The notes under the pieces: model-generated
The model's input: only the letters and a program-made list of their open reading frames with translations
What the model was told of the DNA's origin: nothing
The model's database searches: none
DNA from: Burkholderia guangdongensis
GTDB lineage: Bacteria > Pseudomonadota > Gammaproteobacteria > Burkholderiales > Burkholderiaceae
Direction of reading: 5' to 3'
Length of the DNA: 64,000 bases
NCBI RefSeq assembly: GCF_013403875.1
Contig: NZ_JACBNX010000001.1
Location: 186,001-250,000, forward strand
Program-made: the position numbers and the translations under genes
Part shown: one piece after another, positions 52,766 through 61,920 of the stretch
Position numbering within the stretch: position 1 is the first letter of the stretch
Layout of the letters: every line of letters starts with the position of its first letter

Positions 52766-52880
52766 CTTCTTCGGCGTCAGGCAATCGAGACCGGCAGGGT
52801 GGAGAAGATCGGATTCGGACGTGCTCTGGGCCAGCGGCGGCCGTGCTCGCGGGCGGCAAAACACGTTCGAATCGGATTGC

Positions 52881-52951
52881 GATGCGCGCGGCCGGCGGCG
52901 GACCGCCGGCCGCGCATCGCTGCCGGGCCGCCGCAGGCGGCCCGGGAAGCG
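52881..52951 (-). terminator. Two GC hairpins downstream of mdh
   Basis: CGGCCGGCGG/CCGCCGGCCG with flanking GATGCG/CGCATC (52881-52918) and GGGCCGCC/GGCGGCCC (about 52925-52943) lie between mdh and the CitE-like gene. No T tract, so they may attenuate and not fully end mdh transcription. Confidence 0.45.
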
Positions 52952-52952
52952 C

Positions 52953-53936
52953 TTACTTCAGCAGATGGGCAACGCCTTCGCGCTCTTCGAGCAGCTCGGC
53001 CAGCGTGCCGTCCATCTTCTCGCGCGAGAACGCGTCGATCTCGAGGCCTTCGATGCGCGTGTACTCGCCGTTTTCGCAGGTCACCGGCACGCCGTAGACG
53101 ATGTCTTCGGGGATGCCGTACGAGCCGTCCGACGGAATGCCCATCGTGACCCACTTGCCGTTCGTGCCGAGCACCCAGTCACGCACGTGGTCGATCGCCG
53201 CGTTCGCCGCCGACGCCGCCGACGACAGGCCGCGTGCCTCGATGATCGCCGCGCCGCGCTTGCCGACGGTCGGGATGAACGTGTTGCGGTTCCATTCGTC
53301 GTCGTTGATCAGCTTCGTCAGCGATTCGCCTTCGGCCGTTGCGACGCGGAAATCCGGGTACATCGTCGGCGAGTGGTTGCCCCACACCACGAGCTTCTCG
53401 ATCGACGCGACCGGCTTGCCCGACTTGGCCGCGAGCTGCGACAGCGCGCGGTTGTGGTCGAGGCGCAGCATCGCGGTGAAGTTCTTCTTCGGCAGGTCCG
53501 GCGCCGACTTCATCGCGATGTACGCGTTCGTGTTCGCCGGGTTGCCGACGACCAGCACCTTCACGTCGCGGCTCGCGACTTCGTTCAGCGCGGCGCCCTG
53601 AACCGTGAAGATCTCGGCGTTCGCCGACAGCAGATCCTTGCGCTCCATGCCCTTCGAGCGCGGGCGGGCGCCGACGAGCAGCGCGACGTCGGCATCCTTG
53701 AACGCTACCTTCGGGTCGTCGGTGATCACGACGCTCTGGAGCAGCGGGAATGCGCAGTCATCCAGTTCCATCACGACGCCTTTGACGGCGGCTTGCGCTT
53801 GCGGGAGGTCGAGCAGTTGCAGAATGACCGGCTGATCCTTGCCGAGCAGGTCGCCGTTCGCGATGCGGAACAGCAGGGAATAAGCGATTTGACCTGCGGC
53901 GCCGGTGACGGCAACGCGCTTTGCGGGCTTAGCCAT
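52953..53936 (-). CDS. mdh: Malate dehydrogenase
   Basis: 327 residues of the LDH/MDH type. NAD-binding [16 protein letters not shown], catalytic Asp/His pair in RLDHNRA and [14 protein letters not shown], and [11 protein letters not shown] for substrate binding are present. Interconverts malate and oxaloacetate. First gene of the minus-strand TCA run, divergent from the GntR regulator with a palindrome in between. Confidence 0.95.
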
Positions 53937-54160
53937 TGAAAATCTCCAGGACGGGTGAAGCGGTGGACGCTAGGGAAAACGCCATTTTATGCGCGTTACA
54001 CGTTGCGTTGCTGTGAAGCAGGGCGGAGGATTCTCGGGGGCATGCGCGCGCGCGCCTGAGTGGGCCGGTGCACGTGGCCGGGGGCGCGCCTGAAGACCCG
54101 CGAACCCTTGCTCGACCCGGAGTTTAGGAGCCGCGCGACGCAATGTCAAACAGTATCATA

Positions 54161-54176
54161 TGTCTTATATAAGACA
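54161..54176. promoter_or_regulatory. Perfect palindrome, probable GntR-family operator
   Basis: TGTCTTATATAAGACA is a 16-bp perfect palindrome in the divergent region between mdh and the gntR-type gene. AT-rich symmetry of this sort is usual for HutC/FadR-type GntR operators, and the placement would allow control of mdh and of the regulator itself. No second copy was found at sdhC, gltA or acnA by eye. Confidence 0.65.
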
Positions 54177-54233
54177 GATGTATTCGGGAAATTCTCTGGA
54201 CGCAAAAGCCGGGTTTGTGATGAAATGCGTGCC

Positions 54234-55037
54234 ATGACATCGAACCAGGCGAACACCGCGAATCCGACTGGCGCAGGCGGCCCAGGGCAGCCGGGCGGGC
54301 CCGATGTCGCGCCTTCGCCGTCGCCGACGTTCAGTCCGTTATACCAGCAGATCAAGTCGTTGATCACGCAGAGTCTGGAAACGGGTGAATGGAAGCCGGG
54401 CGAGATCATCCCGAGCGAGGTCGAGCTCGCGGGCCGCTACAAGGTCAGCCAGGGCACCGTGCGCAAGGCGATCGACGAGCTCGCCGCCGACAATCTGCTC
54501 GTGCGCCGTCAGGGCAAGGGTACGTTTGTTGCAACGCACAACGAAGAGCGCGCGCAGTTCCGTTTCCTGCGCCTGCTCGCGGAGGACGGCGCCGAGCATC
54601 CGCACGTGAGCCGCCTGCTCGAGTGCCGGCGCACGCGCGCGCCCGCCGAGATCGCGCGCCAGCTCGACCTGAAGCCGGCCGATCCGGTCGTGCAGGTGCG
54701 GCGGCTGCTCGCGTTCGACGGCGACCTGACGGTGCTCGACGAGATCTGGCTGCCGGGCACGATGTTCCGCGGGCTGACGTTCGAGCGGCTGAGCGAGTAC
54801 AAGGGGCCGCTCTACGCGATGTTCGAGACCGAGTTCGGCACGCGGATGATCCGCGCGTCGGAGAAGATCCGCGCGGTCGCGGCCGAGCCGTCGGTGGCCG
54901 ACCTGCTGAGCGTGCCGCCGGGCTTTCCGCTGCTGTCGGTCGAAAGGGTTTCGTATACATATGGCGACCGCCCCGTCGAGGTGCGGCGCGGATGGTATGT
55001 CACGACCGGGTACTACTATCAGAACGATCTGAGCTGA
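54234..55037 (+). CDS. GntR/HutC-family regulator of the TCA block (candidate)
   Basis: 267 residues from ATG 54234 (54225 also possible). After a Gly/Pro/Asn-rich N-terminal tail, the winged helix is clear (PLYQQIKSLITQSLETGEWKPGEIIPSEVELAGRYKVSQGTVRKAIDELAADNLLVRRQGKGTFV), followed by the UTRA/HutC ligand domain (FDGDLTVLDEIWLPGTMFRGLTFERL ... VERVSYTYGDRPVEVRRGWY). Lying between mdh and sdhC, it likely represses the TCA genes in response to a metabolite; this is inference from position and the palindrome. Confidence 0.85.
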   Translation: MTSNQANTANPTGAGGPGQPGGPDVAPSPSPTFSPLYQQIKSLITQSLETGEWKPGEIIPSEVELAGRYKVSQGTVRKAIDELAADNLLVRRQGKGTFVATHNEERAQFRFLRLLAEDGAEHPHVSRLLECRRTRAPAEIARQLDLKPADPVVQVRRLLAFDGDLTVLDEIWLPGTMFRGLTFERLSEYKGPLYAMFETEFGTRMIRASEKIRAVAAEPSVADLLSVPPGFPLLSVERVSYTYGDRPVEVRRGWYVTTGYYYQNDLS

Positions 55038-55239
55038 CGCATCGACTCGGGGCGCTGGGGCCCCGGTGGGCTCGGGTCGCGCGCTGTCGCCGCTACCGGT
55101 GGATGCACGCGCGCTTTGAACTGGTTTTGGACCGCGTTTGCTTCCTGTCGCGCAACGATTCAACGCAGACTTTCGCTGCAGCGCGATATAAAAAAGCGCT
55201 AAAATCGCGGATTAGTGTGACAACATAGTGGGGTCTAGC

Positions 55240-55656
55240 ATGAGTGACGCAGTAAGAAAACCGAGACCGGAATACCGGAACATCGGCTTCGGAGACATCA
55301 CGACGAAATACAGCCTGCCTCTCGCGGCGAAGGTGTCGATTCTCCATCGAGTCAGCGGCGCGCTGCTGTTTCTTTTTCTCCCGTTCCTGCTCTATCTCTT
55401 CGACAAGAGCCTGACCTCCGAGATCAGCTTCCAGGTCTTCCAGCAGTTCCTCTCCAACATCATCGTCAAGCTGATCGTCCTCGCGCTGTCGTGGGCGTTC
55501 CTGTTCCACTTCTGCGCGGGCATCCGCCACCTGGCGATGGACATGAACCACGACGCGGTCACGAAGGAGCGCGGCAAGTCGACGTCGGTCGTCGTGCTGG
55601 TCGTCTCGTCGCTGCTGACGGTCGCGATGGCCCTCAAACTGTTCGGAGCATTCTAA
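55240..55656 (+). CDS. sdhC: Succinate dehydrogenase cytochrome b556 subunit
   Basis: 138 residues with three membrane helices. The SdhC signature KVSILHRVSGALLFLFLPFL contains residues of the ubiquinone/haem site, and the haem His lies in WAFLFHFCAGIRHLAMDM. The open frame begins at GTG 55228, but ATG 55240 is the family start (MSDAVRKPRPEYRN). A TAAAAT box is seen 35 bp upstream. First gene of sdhCDAB. Confidence 0.92.
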   Translation: MSDAVRKPRPEYRNIGFGDITTKYSLPLAAKVSILHRVSGALLFLFLPFLLYLFDKSLTSEISFQVFQQFLSNIIVKLIVLALSWAFLFHFCAGIRHLAMDMNHDAVTKERGKSTSVVVLVVSSLLTVAMALKLFGAF

Positions 55657-55660
55657 GAAA

Positions 55661-56029
55661 ATGGCAGCCAACAACCGAATCGGCTCGAAGCGCCTCGTCG
55701 TCGGCGCCCACTACGGCCTGCGCGACTGGCTCGCGCAGCGCATCACCGCCACGATCATGGCGATCTACACGATCGTGCTGCTCGTCCTGTTCTTCACCGC
55801 GCACGATTTCTCGTACGACGGCTGGGCGTCGATCTTCTCGGCGCAATGGATGAAGCTCGCGACGTTCGTGACGCTGCTCTCGCTCTTCTACCACGCATGG
55901 GTCGGCATTCGCGACATCTGGATGGACTACGTGAAGCCCGTTGGTGTGCGCCTGCTGCTGCAATCGCTGACCATCGTCTGGCTGCTCGCATGTGCGGGCT
56001 ACGCCGCGCAGATTCTCTGGAGAGTGTAA
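55661..56029 (+). CDS. sdhD: Succinate dehydrogenase membrane anchor subunit
   Basis: 122 residues, three hydrophobic segments (ITATIMAIYTIVLLVLFF, LATFVTLLSLFYHAWVGIRDIWMDY, LLLQSLTIVWLLACAGYAAQIL). The His in FYHAWVGIRDIW is the haem ligand and the following Asp-containing stretch lines the quinone pocket. Starts four bases after the sdhC stop; forms the membrane anchor with SdhC. Confidence 0.92.
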   Translation: MAANNRIGSKRLVVGAHYGLRDWLAQRITATIMAIYTIVLLVLFFTAHDFSYDGWASIFSAQWMKLATFVTLLSLFYHAWVGIRDIWMDYVKPVGVRLLLQSLTIVWLLACAGYAAQILWRV

Positions 56030-56032
56030 AGA

Positions 56033-57808
56033 ATGGCTGCAATCAAATCTTCCCTGCCGCGTCGCAAGTTCGACGTGGTGATCGTCGGCGCGGGCGGTTC
56101 CGGGATGCGCGCTTCGCTGCAACTGTCGCGCGCGGGCCTGTCGGTCTGCGTGCTGTCGAAGGTGTTCCCGACGCGTTCGCACACGGTCGCCGCGCAAGGC
56201 GGGATCGGCGCATCGCTCGGCAACATGAGCGAAGACAACTGGCACTACCACTTCTACGACACGATCAAGGGCTCCGACTGGCTCGGCGACCAGGACGCGA
56301 TCGAATTCATGTGCCGTGAAGCGCCGCACGCGGTCTACGAACTGGAACATATGGGCATGCCGTTCGACCGCAACGCGGACGGCACGATCTACCAGCGTCC
56401 GTTCGGCGGCCACACCGCGAACTACGGCGAGAAGCCGGTGCAGCGCGCATGCGCGGCCGCGGACCGCACCGGCCACGCGCTGCTGCACACGCTGTACCAG
56501 CAGAACGTCGCGGCGAAGACGCAGTTCTTCGTCGAATGGATGGCGCTCGACCTGATCCGCGACGCGGACGGCGACGTGCTCGGCGTGACCGCGCTCGAAA
56601 TGGAAACGGGCGACGTCTATATCCTCGAAGGGAAGACGACGCTGTTCGCGACGGGCGGCGCGGGCCGGATCTTCGCGGCGTCGACGAACGCGTTCATCAA
56701 CACCGGCGACGGCCTCGGGATGGCCGCGCGTTCGGGCATCGCGCTGCAGGACATGGAGTTCTGGCAGTTCCACCCGACCGGCGTGGCAGGCGCGGGCGTG
56801 CTGATCACCGAAGGCGTGCGCGGCGAGGGCGGCATTCTGCGCAACTCGAACGGCGAACGCTTCATGGAGCGCTACGCGCCGACGTTGAAGGATCTGGCGC
56901 CGCGCGATTTCGTGTCGCGCTCGATGGACCAGGAAATCAAGGAAGGCCGCGGCGTCGGTCCGAACAAGGACCACGTGCTGCTCGACCTGTCGCACATCGG
57001 CGCCGAGACGATCATGAAGCGTCTGCCGTCGATCCGCGAGATCGCGCTGAAGTTCGCGAACGTCGACTGCATCAAGGAGCCGATCCCGGTCGTCCCGACG
57101 ATCCACTACCAGATGGGCGGCATTCCGACCAATATGCACGGCCAGGTGGTCGGCACGTCGCGCGATCATGAAGAGCCGGTCAACGGCTTCTACGCGGTCG
57201 GCGAGTGCTCGTGCGTGTCCGTGCACGGCGCGAACCGCCTCGGCACGAACTCGCTGCTCGACCTCGTCGTGTTCGGCCGCGCGGCGGGCAACCACATCGT
57301 GCAGCACGTGAAGAACCAGAAGGAGCACAAGCCGCTGCCGGCCGACGCGGCCGAGTTCTCGCTGTCGCGCCTCGCGAAGCTCGAGCAGTCGTCGTCGGGC
57401 GAGTACACGCAGGACATCGCGAACGACATCCGCGCGACGATGCAGAAGCACGCGGGCGTGTTCCGCACGTCGGCGCTGCTCGCGGAAGGCGTGCAGGAGA
57501 TGAAGGGCCTGGAAGCGCGCGTCGGCAACGTCCACCTGAAGGACAAGTCGAAGGTGTTCAACACCGCGCGCGTCGAGGCGCTCGAGCTGGCCAACCTGAT
57601 CGAGGTCGCGCGCGCGACGATGGTGTCGGCCGAGGCGCGCAAGGAAAGCCGCGGCGCGCACGCGCACAGCGACTACGAGCATCGCGACGACGAGAACTGG
57701 ATGCGCCATACGCTGTGGTTTAGCGAAGGCGACCGCCTCGATTACAAGCCCGTCCACATGAAACCGCTGACGGTCGAATCCGTGCCGCCGAAAGCGCGTA
57801 CGTTCTGA
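56033..57808 (+). CDS. sdhA: Succinate dehydrogenase flavoprotein subunit
   Basis: 591 residues. FAD-binding [20 protein letters not shown]; the covalent FAD histidine is in [17 protein letters not shown]; substrate-site residues in [24 protein letters not shown] and YHMGGIPTN-type [14 protein letters not shown]-terminal [23 protein letters not shown]. Oxidises succinate to fumarate at the cytoplasmic face. Four bases after sdhD. Confidence 0.95.
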   Translation: MAAIKSSLPRRKFDVVIVGAGGSGMRASLQLSRAGLSVCVLSKVFPTRSHTVAAQGGIGASLGNMSEDNWHYHFYDTIKGSDWLGDQDAIEFMCREAPHAVYELEHMGMPFDRNADGTIYQRPFGGHTANYGEKPVQRACAAADRTGHALLHTLYQQNVAAKTQFFVEWMALDLIRDADGDVLGVTALEMETGDVYILEGKTTLFATGGAGRIFAASTNAFINTGDGLGMAARSGIALQDMEFWQFHPTGVAGAGVLITEGVRGEGGILRNSNGERFMERYAPTLKDLAPRDFVSRSMDQEIKEGRGVGPNKDHVLLDLSHIGAETIMKRLPSIREIALKFANVDCIKEPIPVVPTIHYQMGGIPTNMHGQVVGTSRDHEEPVNGFYAVGECSCVSVHGANRLGTNSLLDLVVFGRAAGNHIVQHVKNQKEHKPLPADAAEFSLSRLAKLEQSSSGEYTQDIANDIRATMQKHAGVFRTSALLAEGVQEMKGLEARVGNVHLKDKSKVFNTARVEALELANLIEVARATMVSAEARKESRGAHAHSDYEHRDDENWMRHTLWFSEGDRLDYKPVHMKPLTVESVPPKARTF

Positions 57809-57832
57809 TCCGGCGAGTCAAAGGAATCCGAA

Positions 57833-58534
57833 ATGGCAAAACGTATTTTTGAAGTCTACCGCTACGACCCGGACAAGGATGCCGCGCCGCGCATGCAGAC
57901 GTACGAGCTCGAGCTTCAGCACGAGCGGATGCTGCTCGACGCGCTGGTGAAGCTGAAGGCCGTCGACGAGACGCTGTCGTTCCGCCGCTCGTGCCGCGAA
58001 GGCGTGTGCGGTTCGGACGCGATGAACATCAACGGCAAGAACGGCCTCGCGTGCCTGACGAACCTGAACGATCTGCCGCAGAAGATCGTGCTGCGTCCGC
58101 TGCCGGGCCTGCCCGTCGTGCGCGACCTGATCGTCGACATGACGCACTTCTTCAACCAGTATCACTCGATCAAGCCGTACCTGATCAACGACGCGCCGCC
58201 GCCCGAGAAGGAGCGCCTGCAGTCGCCGCAGGAGCGCGACGAGCTCGACGGCGTGTACGAGTGCATTCTGTGCGCGAGCTGCTCGACGTCGTGCCCGAGC
58301 TTCTGGTGGAATCCGGACAAGTTCGTCGGCCCGGCGGGCCTGCTGCAGGCGTACCGCTTCATCGCGGACAGCCGCGACAACGCGACCGCCGAGCGTCTCG
58401 ACAACCTGGAAGATCCGTACCGTCTGTTCCGTTGCCATACGATCATGAACTGCGTCGACGTGTGCCCGAAGGGCCTGAACCCGACGAAGGCGATCGGCAA
58501 GATCAAGGAGCTGATGGTTCGCCGTGCGGTCTGA
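57833..58534 (+). CDS. sdhB: Succinate dehydrogenase iron-sulfur subunit
   Basis: 233 residues with all three cluster sites: 2Fe-2S ([23 protein letters not shown]), 4Fe-4S ([12 protein letters not shown]) and 3Fe-4S ([17 protein letters not shown]). Links SdhA to the membrane quinone site. It is followed at once by sdhE, whose start codon lies two bases after the sdhB stop. Confidence 0.95.
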   Translation: MAKRIFEVYRYDPDKDAAPRMQTYELELQHERMLLDALVKLKAVDETLSFRRSCREGVCGSDAMNINGKNGLACLTNLNDLPQKIVLRPLPGLPVVRDLIVDMTHFFNQYHSIKPYLINDAPPPEKERLQSPQERDELDGVYECILCASCSTSCPSFWWNPDKFVGPAGLLQAYRFIADSRDNATAERLDNLEDPYRLFRCHTIMNCVDVCPKGLNPTKAIGKIKELMVRRAV

Positions 58535-58535
58535 T

Positions 58536-58811
58536 ATGGGCATCGACGAATCCCACCAGTCCGACCCGCACCGCCGCGCGCGCCTTCGCTGGCGCGCGCG
58601 GCGCGGTCTGCTGGAGAACGATCTGATTTTCGAGCGTTTCTTCGGCAGATACGAGCATGACCTCACTGATGCAGACGTGGGCGCGCTGTCGCGCCTGCTC
58701 GATCTGAGCGACAACGACCTGATGGACTTGCTGCTGACCAGCAAGGCACCGGAAGGCAACCTTGACAGCCCGGACGTGCGCCGGCTGCTGGAGATGTTGC
58801 GCAGCGTCTGA
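58536..58811 (+). CDS. sdhE: FAD assembly factor SdhE
   Basis: 91 residues from ATG 58536. Carries the RGxxE motif (Arg23-Gly24 ... Glu27 in RRGLLEND) that defines SdhE, followed by helices LIFERFFGRYEHDLTDADVGALSRLLDLSDNDLMDLLL. It promotes covalent FAD attachment to SdhA. An in-frame GTG at 58524 overlaps sdhB; the ATG is more likely. Confidence 0.9.
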   Translation: MGIDESHQSDPHRRARLRWRARRGLLENDLIFERFFGRYEHDLTDADVGALSRLLDLSDNDLMDLLLTSKAPEGNLDSPDVRRLLEMLRSV

Positions 58812-58866
58812 GGGCGCTGCGCCCGTTATCGAATCCCCGTTTCAACATTTCGATTGAGGATGTGCC

Positions 58867-60168
58867 ATGACCCCGTCCGATGTAAAAGCCACGCTATCGT
58901 TCAGCGACAATTCGCCGAGCGTCGAACTGCCGATCTACCAGGGCTCGATGGGCCCCGACGTGATCGACATCCGCAAGCTGTACGGCCAGACCGGCAAGTT
59001 CACGTATGACCCGGGCTTCATGTCGACGGCGGCCTGCAACTCCGCAATCACGTATATCGATGGCGACAAGGGCGAGCTGCTGTATCGCGGCTACCCGATC
59101 GACAACCTCGCGCAGAACGCCGACTTCCTCGAGACCTGCTACCTGCTGCTGAAGGGCGAGCTGCCGAACGCCGCGCAGAAGACCGAGTTCGTCGATACCG
59201 TCACGAAGCACACGATGGTGCACGAGCAGATGCAGTTCTTCTTCCGTGGCTTCCGCCGCGACGCGCACCCGATGGCGATTCTCGTCGCCGCGGTCGGCGC
59301 GCTGTCCGCGTTCTACCACGACTCGCTCGACATCAACGACCCGCGTCACCGCGACGTGTCGGCGATCCGCATGATCGCGAAGCTGCCGACGCTCGTCGCG
59401 ATGGCGTACAAGTACAGCATCGGCCAGCCGTTCGTGTATCCGCGCAACGAGCTGTCGTATAGCGCGAACTTCATGCGCATGATGTTCGCGAACCCGTGCG
59501 AGGAGTACAAGGTCAACGACGTGCTCGTGCGCGCGCTCGACCGCATCCTGATCCTGCACGCGGACCACGAGCAGAACGCGTCGACGTCGACCGTGCGTCT
59601 CGCCGGCTCGTCGGGCGCGAACCCGTTCGCGTGTATCGCGGCCGGCATCGCGTGTCTGTGGGGCCCGGCGCACGGCGGCGCGAACGAAGCCGCGCTGAAC
59701 ATGCTCGAGCAGATCGGCTCGCCGGACAACATCCCCGAGTTCATCAAGCAGGTGAAGGACAAGAACTCGGGCGTGAAGCTGATGGGCTTCGGCCACCGCG
59801 TGTACAAGAACTACGACCCGCGCGCGAAGCTGATGCGCGAGACGTGCTACGAAGTGCTGACCGAACTCGGCCTGCACGACGATCCGCTGTTCAAGCTCGC
59901 GATGCAGCTCGAGAAGATCGCGCTCGAAGACGAATACTTCGTGTCGCGCAAGCTGTACCCGAACGTCGACTTCTACTCGGGCATCGTCCAGCGCGCGCTC
60001 GGCATCCCGACGTCGATGTTCACCTGCATCTTCGCGATGGCGCGTACCGTCGGCTGGATCGCGCAGTGGAACGAAATGATCGCGGATCCGGAGCAGAAGA
60101 TCGGCCGTCCGCGTCAGCTCTTCGTCGGCGATACGCCGCGCGAAGCGAAGCCGCTCTCGGCACGCTGA
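58867..60168 (+). CDS. gltA: Citrate synthase (type II)
   Basis: 433 residues, hexameric Gram-negative type. N-terminal [22 protein letters not shown], catalytic His in [44 protein letters not shown] (two His) and [15 protein letters not shown] with catalytic Asp later ([11 protein letters not shown] region). Condenses acetyl-CoA and oxaloacetate. Last gene of the sdh-gltA run, with a strong terminator after it. Confidence 0.95.
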   Translation: MTPSDVKATLSFSDNSPSVELPIYQGSMGPDVIDIRKLYGQTGKFTYDPGFMSTAACNSAITYIDGDKGELLYRGYPIDNLAQNADFLETCYLLLKGELPNAAQKTEFVDTVTKHTMVHEQMQFFFRGFRRDAHPMAILVAAVGALSAFYHDSLDINDPRHRDVSAIRMIAKLPTLVAMAYKYSIGQPFVYPRNELSYSANFMRMMFANPCEEYKVNDVLVRALDRILILHADHEQNASTSTVRLAGSSGANPFACIAAGIACLWGPAHGGANEAALNMLEQIGSPDNIPEFIKQVKDKNSGVKLMGFGHRVYKNYDPRAKLMRETCYEVLTELGLHDDPLFKLAMQLEKIALEDEYFVSRKLYPNVDFYSGIVQRALGIPTSMFTCIFAMARTVGWIAQWNEMIADPEQKIGRPRQLFVGDTPREAKPLSAR

Positions 60169-60208
60169 GCATCGTCCGGCCGCGCGCGGCCGGATCGCCT
60201 CCTTCGAA

Positions 60209-60236
60209 CGCCCCGACGGGTCAGCCCGTCGGGGCG
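60209..60236 (+). terminator. Terminator of the sdhCDAB-sdhE-gltA run
   Basis: CGCCCCGACGGG/CCCGTCGGGGCG, a 12-bp perfect stem with TCAG loop, then TTCCGCTTTG. Located 40 bp after the gltA stop. Confidence 0.85.
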
Positions 60237-60262
60237 TTCCGCTTTGTGCGACCGAATCGGCG

Positions 60263-60324
60263 CGACCGAATCGGCTGTGCGCCGCGCCGAATTCGACCGA
60301 ATCGGCTGTGCGTGCCGTCGAATT
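60263..60324. repeat. 31-bp tandem repeat, two copies
   Basis: Two near-identical 31-bp units start at 60263 and 60294; both contain CGACCGAATCGGCTGTGCG and end in GAATT. A partial third unit (GCGACCGAATCGGCGCG) precedes them at about 60248. The repeat falls between the gltA terminator and the DDAH promoter; no function is evident. Confidence 0.75.
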
Positions 60325-60451
60325 CGACGCGAATGACCGGGTGCGGCGCCAGATAATAGTTCGGAACCCGGAGCACTTGAGCCCGGAACGAAGAGGCGGC
60401 GCGGGGCCGACGAGCCCGGTGCCGGTCATGACAAAGAGAGGAGGCATTCCC

Positions 60452-61210
60452 ATGAAATTCACCCAGGCCATCGTTCGCCGGCCCGCCGCATCGTGCGGCA
60501 ACGGTCTCACGACTTCGCAGCTCGGCAAGCCCGATCACGCGAAGACGCTGCAGCAGTTCGACGCGTACTGCGCGACGCTGCGCACGCTCGGCGTCGAGGT
60601 CACCGAGCTGCCGTCGCTCGACGCGTTCCCCGATTCGCACTTCGTCGAGGACGTTGCGGTCGTCACGCCGGAATTCGCGGTGATCACGCGTCCGGGCGCG
60701 CCCGCGCGGCGCGGCGAGATCGAGTCGATCGGCGCGCCGCTCGGCGAGCATCGCGAGCTGAAGCCGATGCACGACGGCCGTCTCGACGGCGGCGACGTGA
60801 TGCTGATCGGCAAGCGCTTTTTCGTCGGGCTGTCGGGCCGCACCGACGAGGCCGGCGTGCGCGCGTTCGACGAGATCGTGTCGCACTACGGCTATGACGT
60901 CGAGGCGGTGCCGATCGGCGCGAACCTGCATCTGAAGTCGTCGGTGAACTACGTCGGCGGCGACACGCTGCTCGTCTGCGACGTGCTCGCCGAGCATCCG
61001 GCGTTCCAGGCATTCCGCCGGATCGAGATCGACATGGCCGACGAGTATGCGTGCAACACGCTCGGCGTGAACGGCGCGCTGCTGACGCCGGCCGGCTATC
61101 CGCGCGTGCAGGAGCGTCTCGACGCGCTCGGGGTGCCGCTGCACGTGCTCGACACGAGCGAGTTCCGCAAGATGGACGGCGGCCTGACCTGCCTGTCGCT
61201 GCGTTTCTAA
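60452..61210 (+). CDS. Dimethylarginine dimethylaminohydrolase-like enzyme
   Basis: 252 residues from ATG 60452 with GAGGAGG upstream; a longer frame to 60308 lacks homology. Guanidino-modifying fold: acidic residues in SHFVEDVAVV (Glu66/Asp67), LDGGDVMLIG, catalytic His160 in ANLHLKSSVNYVGGDTLL, and the catalytic Cys247 in the C-terminal GGLTCLSLRF. Likely hydrolyses N-methylarginines to citrulline and methylamines, though an arginine-deiminase-like substrate is possible. Next to an Lrp-type regulator and an amino-acid permease. Confidence 0.88.
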   Translation: MKFTQAIVRRPAASCGNGLTTSQLGKPDHAKTLQQFDAYCATLRTLGVEVTELPSLDAFPDSHFVEDVAVVTPEFAVITRPGAPARRGEIESIGAPLGEHRELKPMHDGRLDGGDVMLIGKRFFVGLSGRTDEAGVRAFDEIVSHYGYDVEAVPIGANLHLKSSVNYVGGDTLLVCDVLAEHPAFQAFRRIEIDMADEYACNTLGVNGALLTPAGYPRVQERLDALGVPLHVLDTSEFRKMDGGLTCLSLRF

Positions 61211-61331
61211 CGGGGCGTTCTCCGCCACGTGCCGGTTGGCGCGCGATCCGGTTCGGCCGGATAATGCTCGCGCGCGGATGAATCGGCGGTGCTCCGCGCG
61301 GCTGGCCATGCCCCGCCCGGAGCGAACGCGG

Positions 61332-61796
61332 ATGACGGACAAGAAGGCGCAACTCGACAAGATCGACCACCGGATTCTCGACATCCTGCGGCGCGACGGA
61401 AGGATCTCGTACCGCGAGCTGTCCGAGCGCGTGAACCTGACGCCGCGGCCGTGCCAGGCGCGCGTTCAGCGTCTCGAGGCGCTCGGCGTGATCGAGGGCT
61501 ATCGGGCCGTGGTCCGTCTGCCGGACGACGAGCGCCTGATCGTCGTGCTCGCGCAGGTCGTGCTCGCCGACCACGGCCGCTCGCAAGGGCCGTTCGAGGA
61601 CGAGATGCGCGCGCATCCGGCGGTGCTCGACTGCTGGCTCGTCAGCGGTGCGTTCGATTTTCTCGTGCGGCTCGCGTGCCGCGATCTCGCCGAATATCAC
61701 GAGCTCGCGAACGCGTGGCTCGCGAATCCGCGGTTCCGGATCGAGAAGATCGTGACGACCACCGAGCTGCAGACGATCAAGCGCAGCGGCGTCTGA
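61332..61796 (+). CDS. Lrp/AsnC-family regulator
   Basis: 154 residues from ATG 61332. N-terminal helix-turn-helix (LDKIDHRILDILRRDGRISYRELSERVNLTPRPCQARVQRLEALGVIEGYRA) and the RAM domain (FLVRLACRDLAEYHELANAWLANPRFRIEKIVTT). Probably senses an amino acid and controls the adjacent DDAH and permease genes. In-frame ATGs upstream are less likely. Confidence 0.87.
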   Translation: MTDKKAQLDKIDHRILDILRRDGRISYRELSERVNLTPRPCQARVQRLEALGVIEGYRAVVRLPDDERLIVVLAQVVLADHGRSQGPFEDEMRAHPAVLDCWLVSGAFDFLVRLACRDLAEYHELANAWLANPRFRIEKIVTTTELQTIKRSGV

Positions 61797-61920
61797 CGCG
61801 CTTGCGCCGGCCGCCGATCCCGTTCATCCCCCGTCGAGCACCGAACCGCGTGGCGGAAAGCCGATTGATTTGTTTCGCATATCGAATCGACATGATTCGA
61901 TCCGGGTTTCCAGAGGTGAC

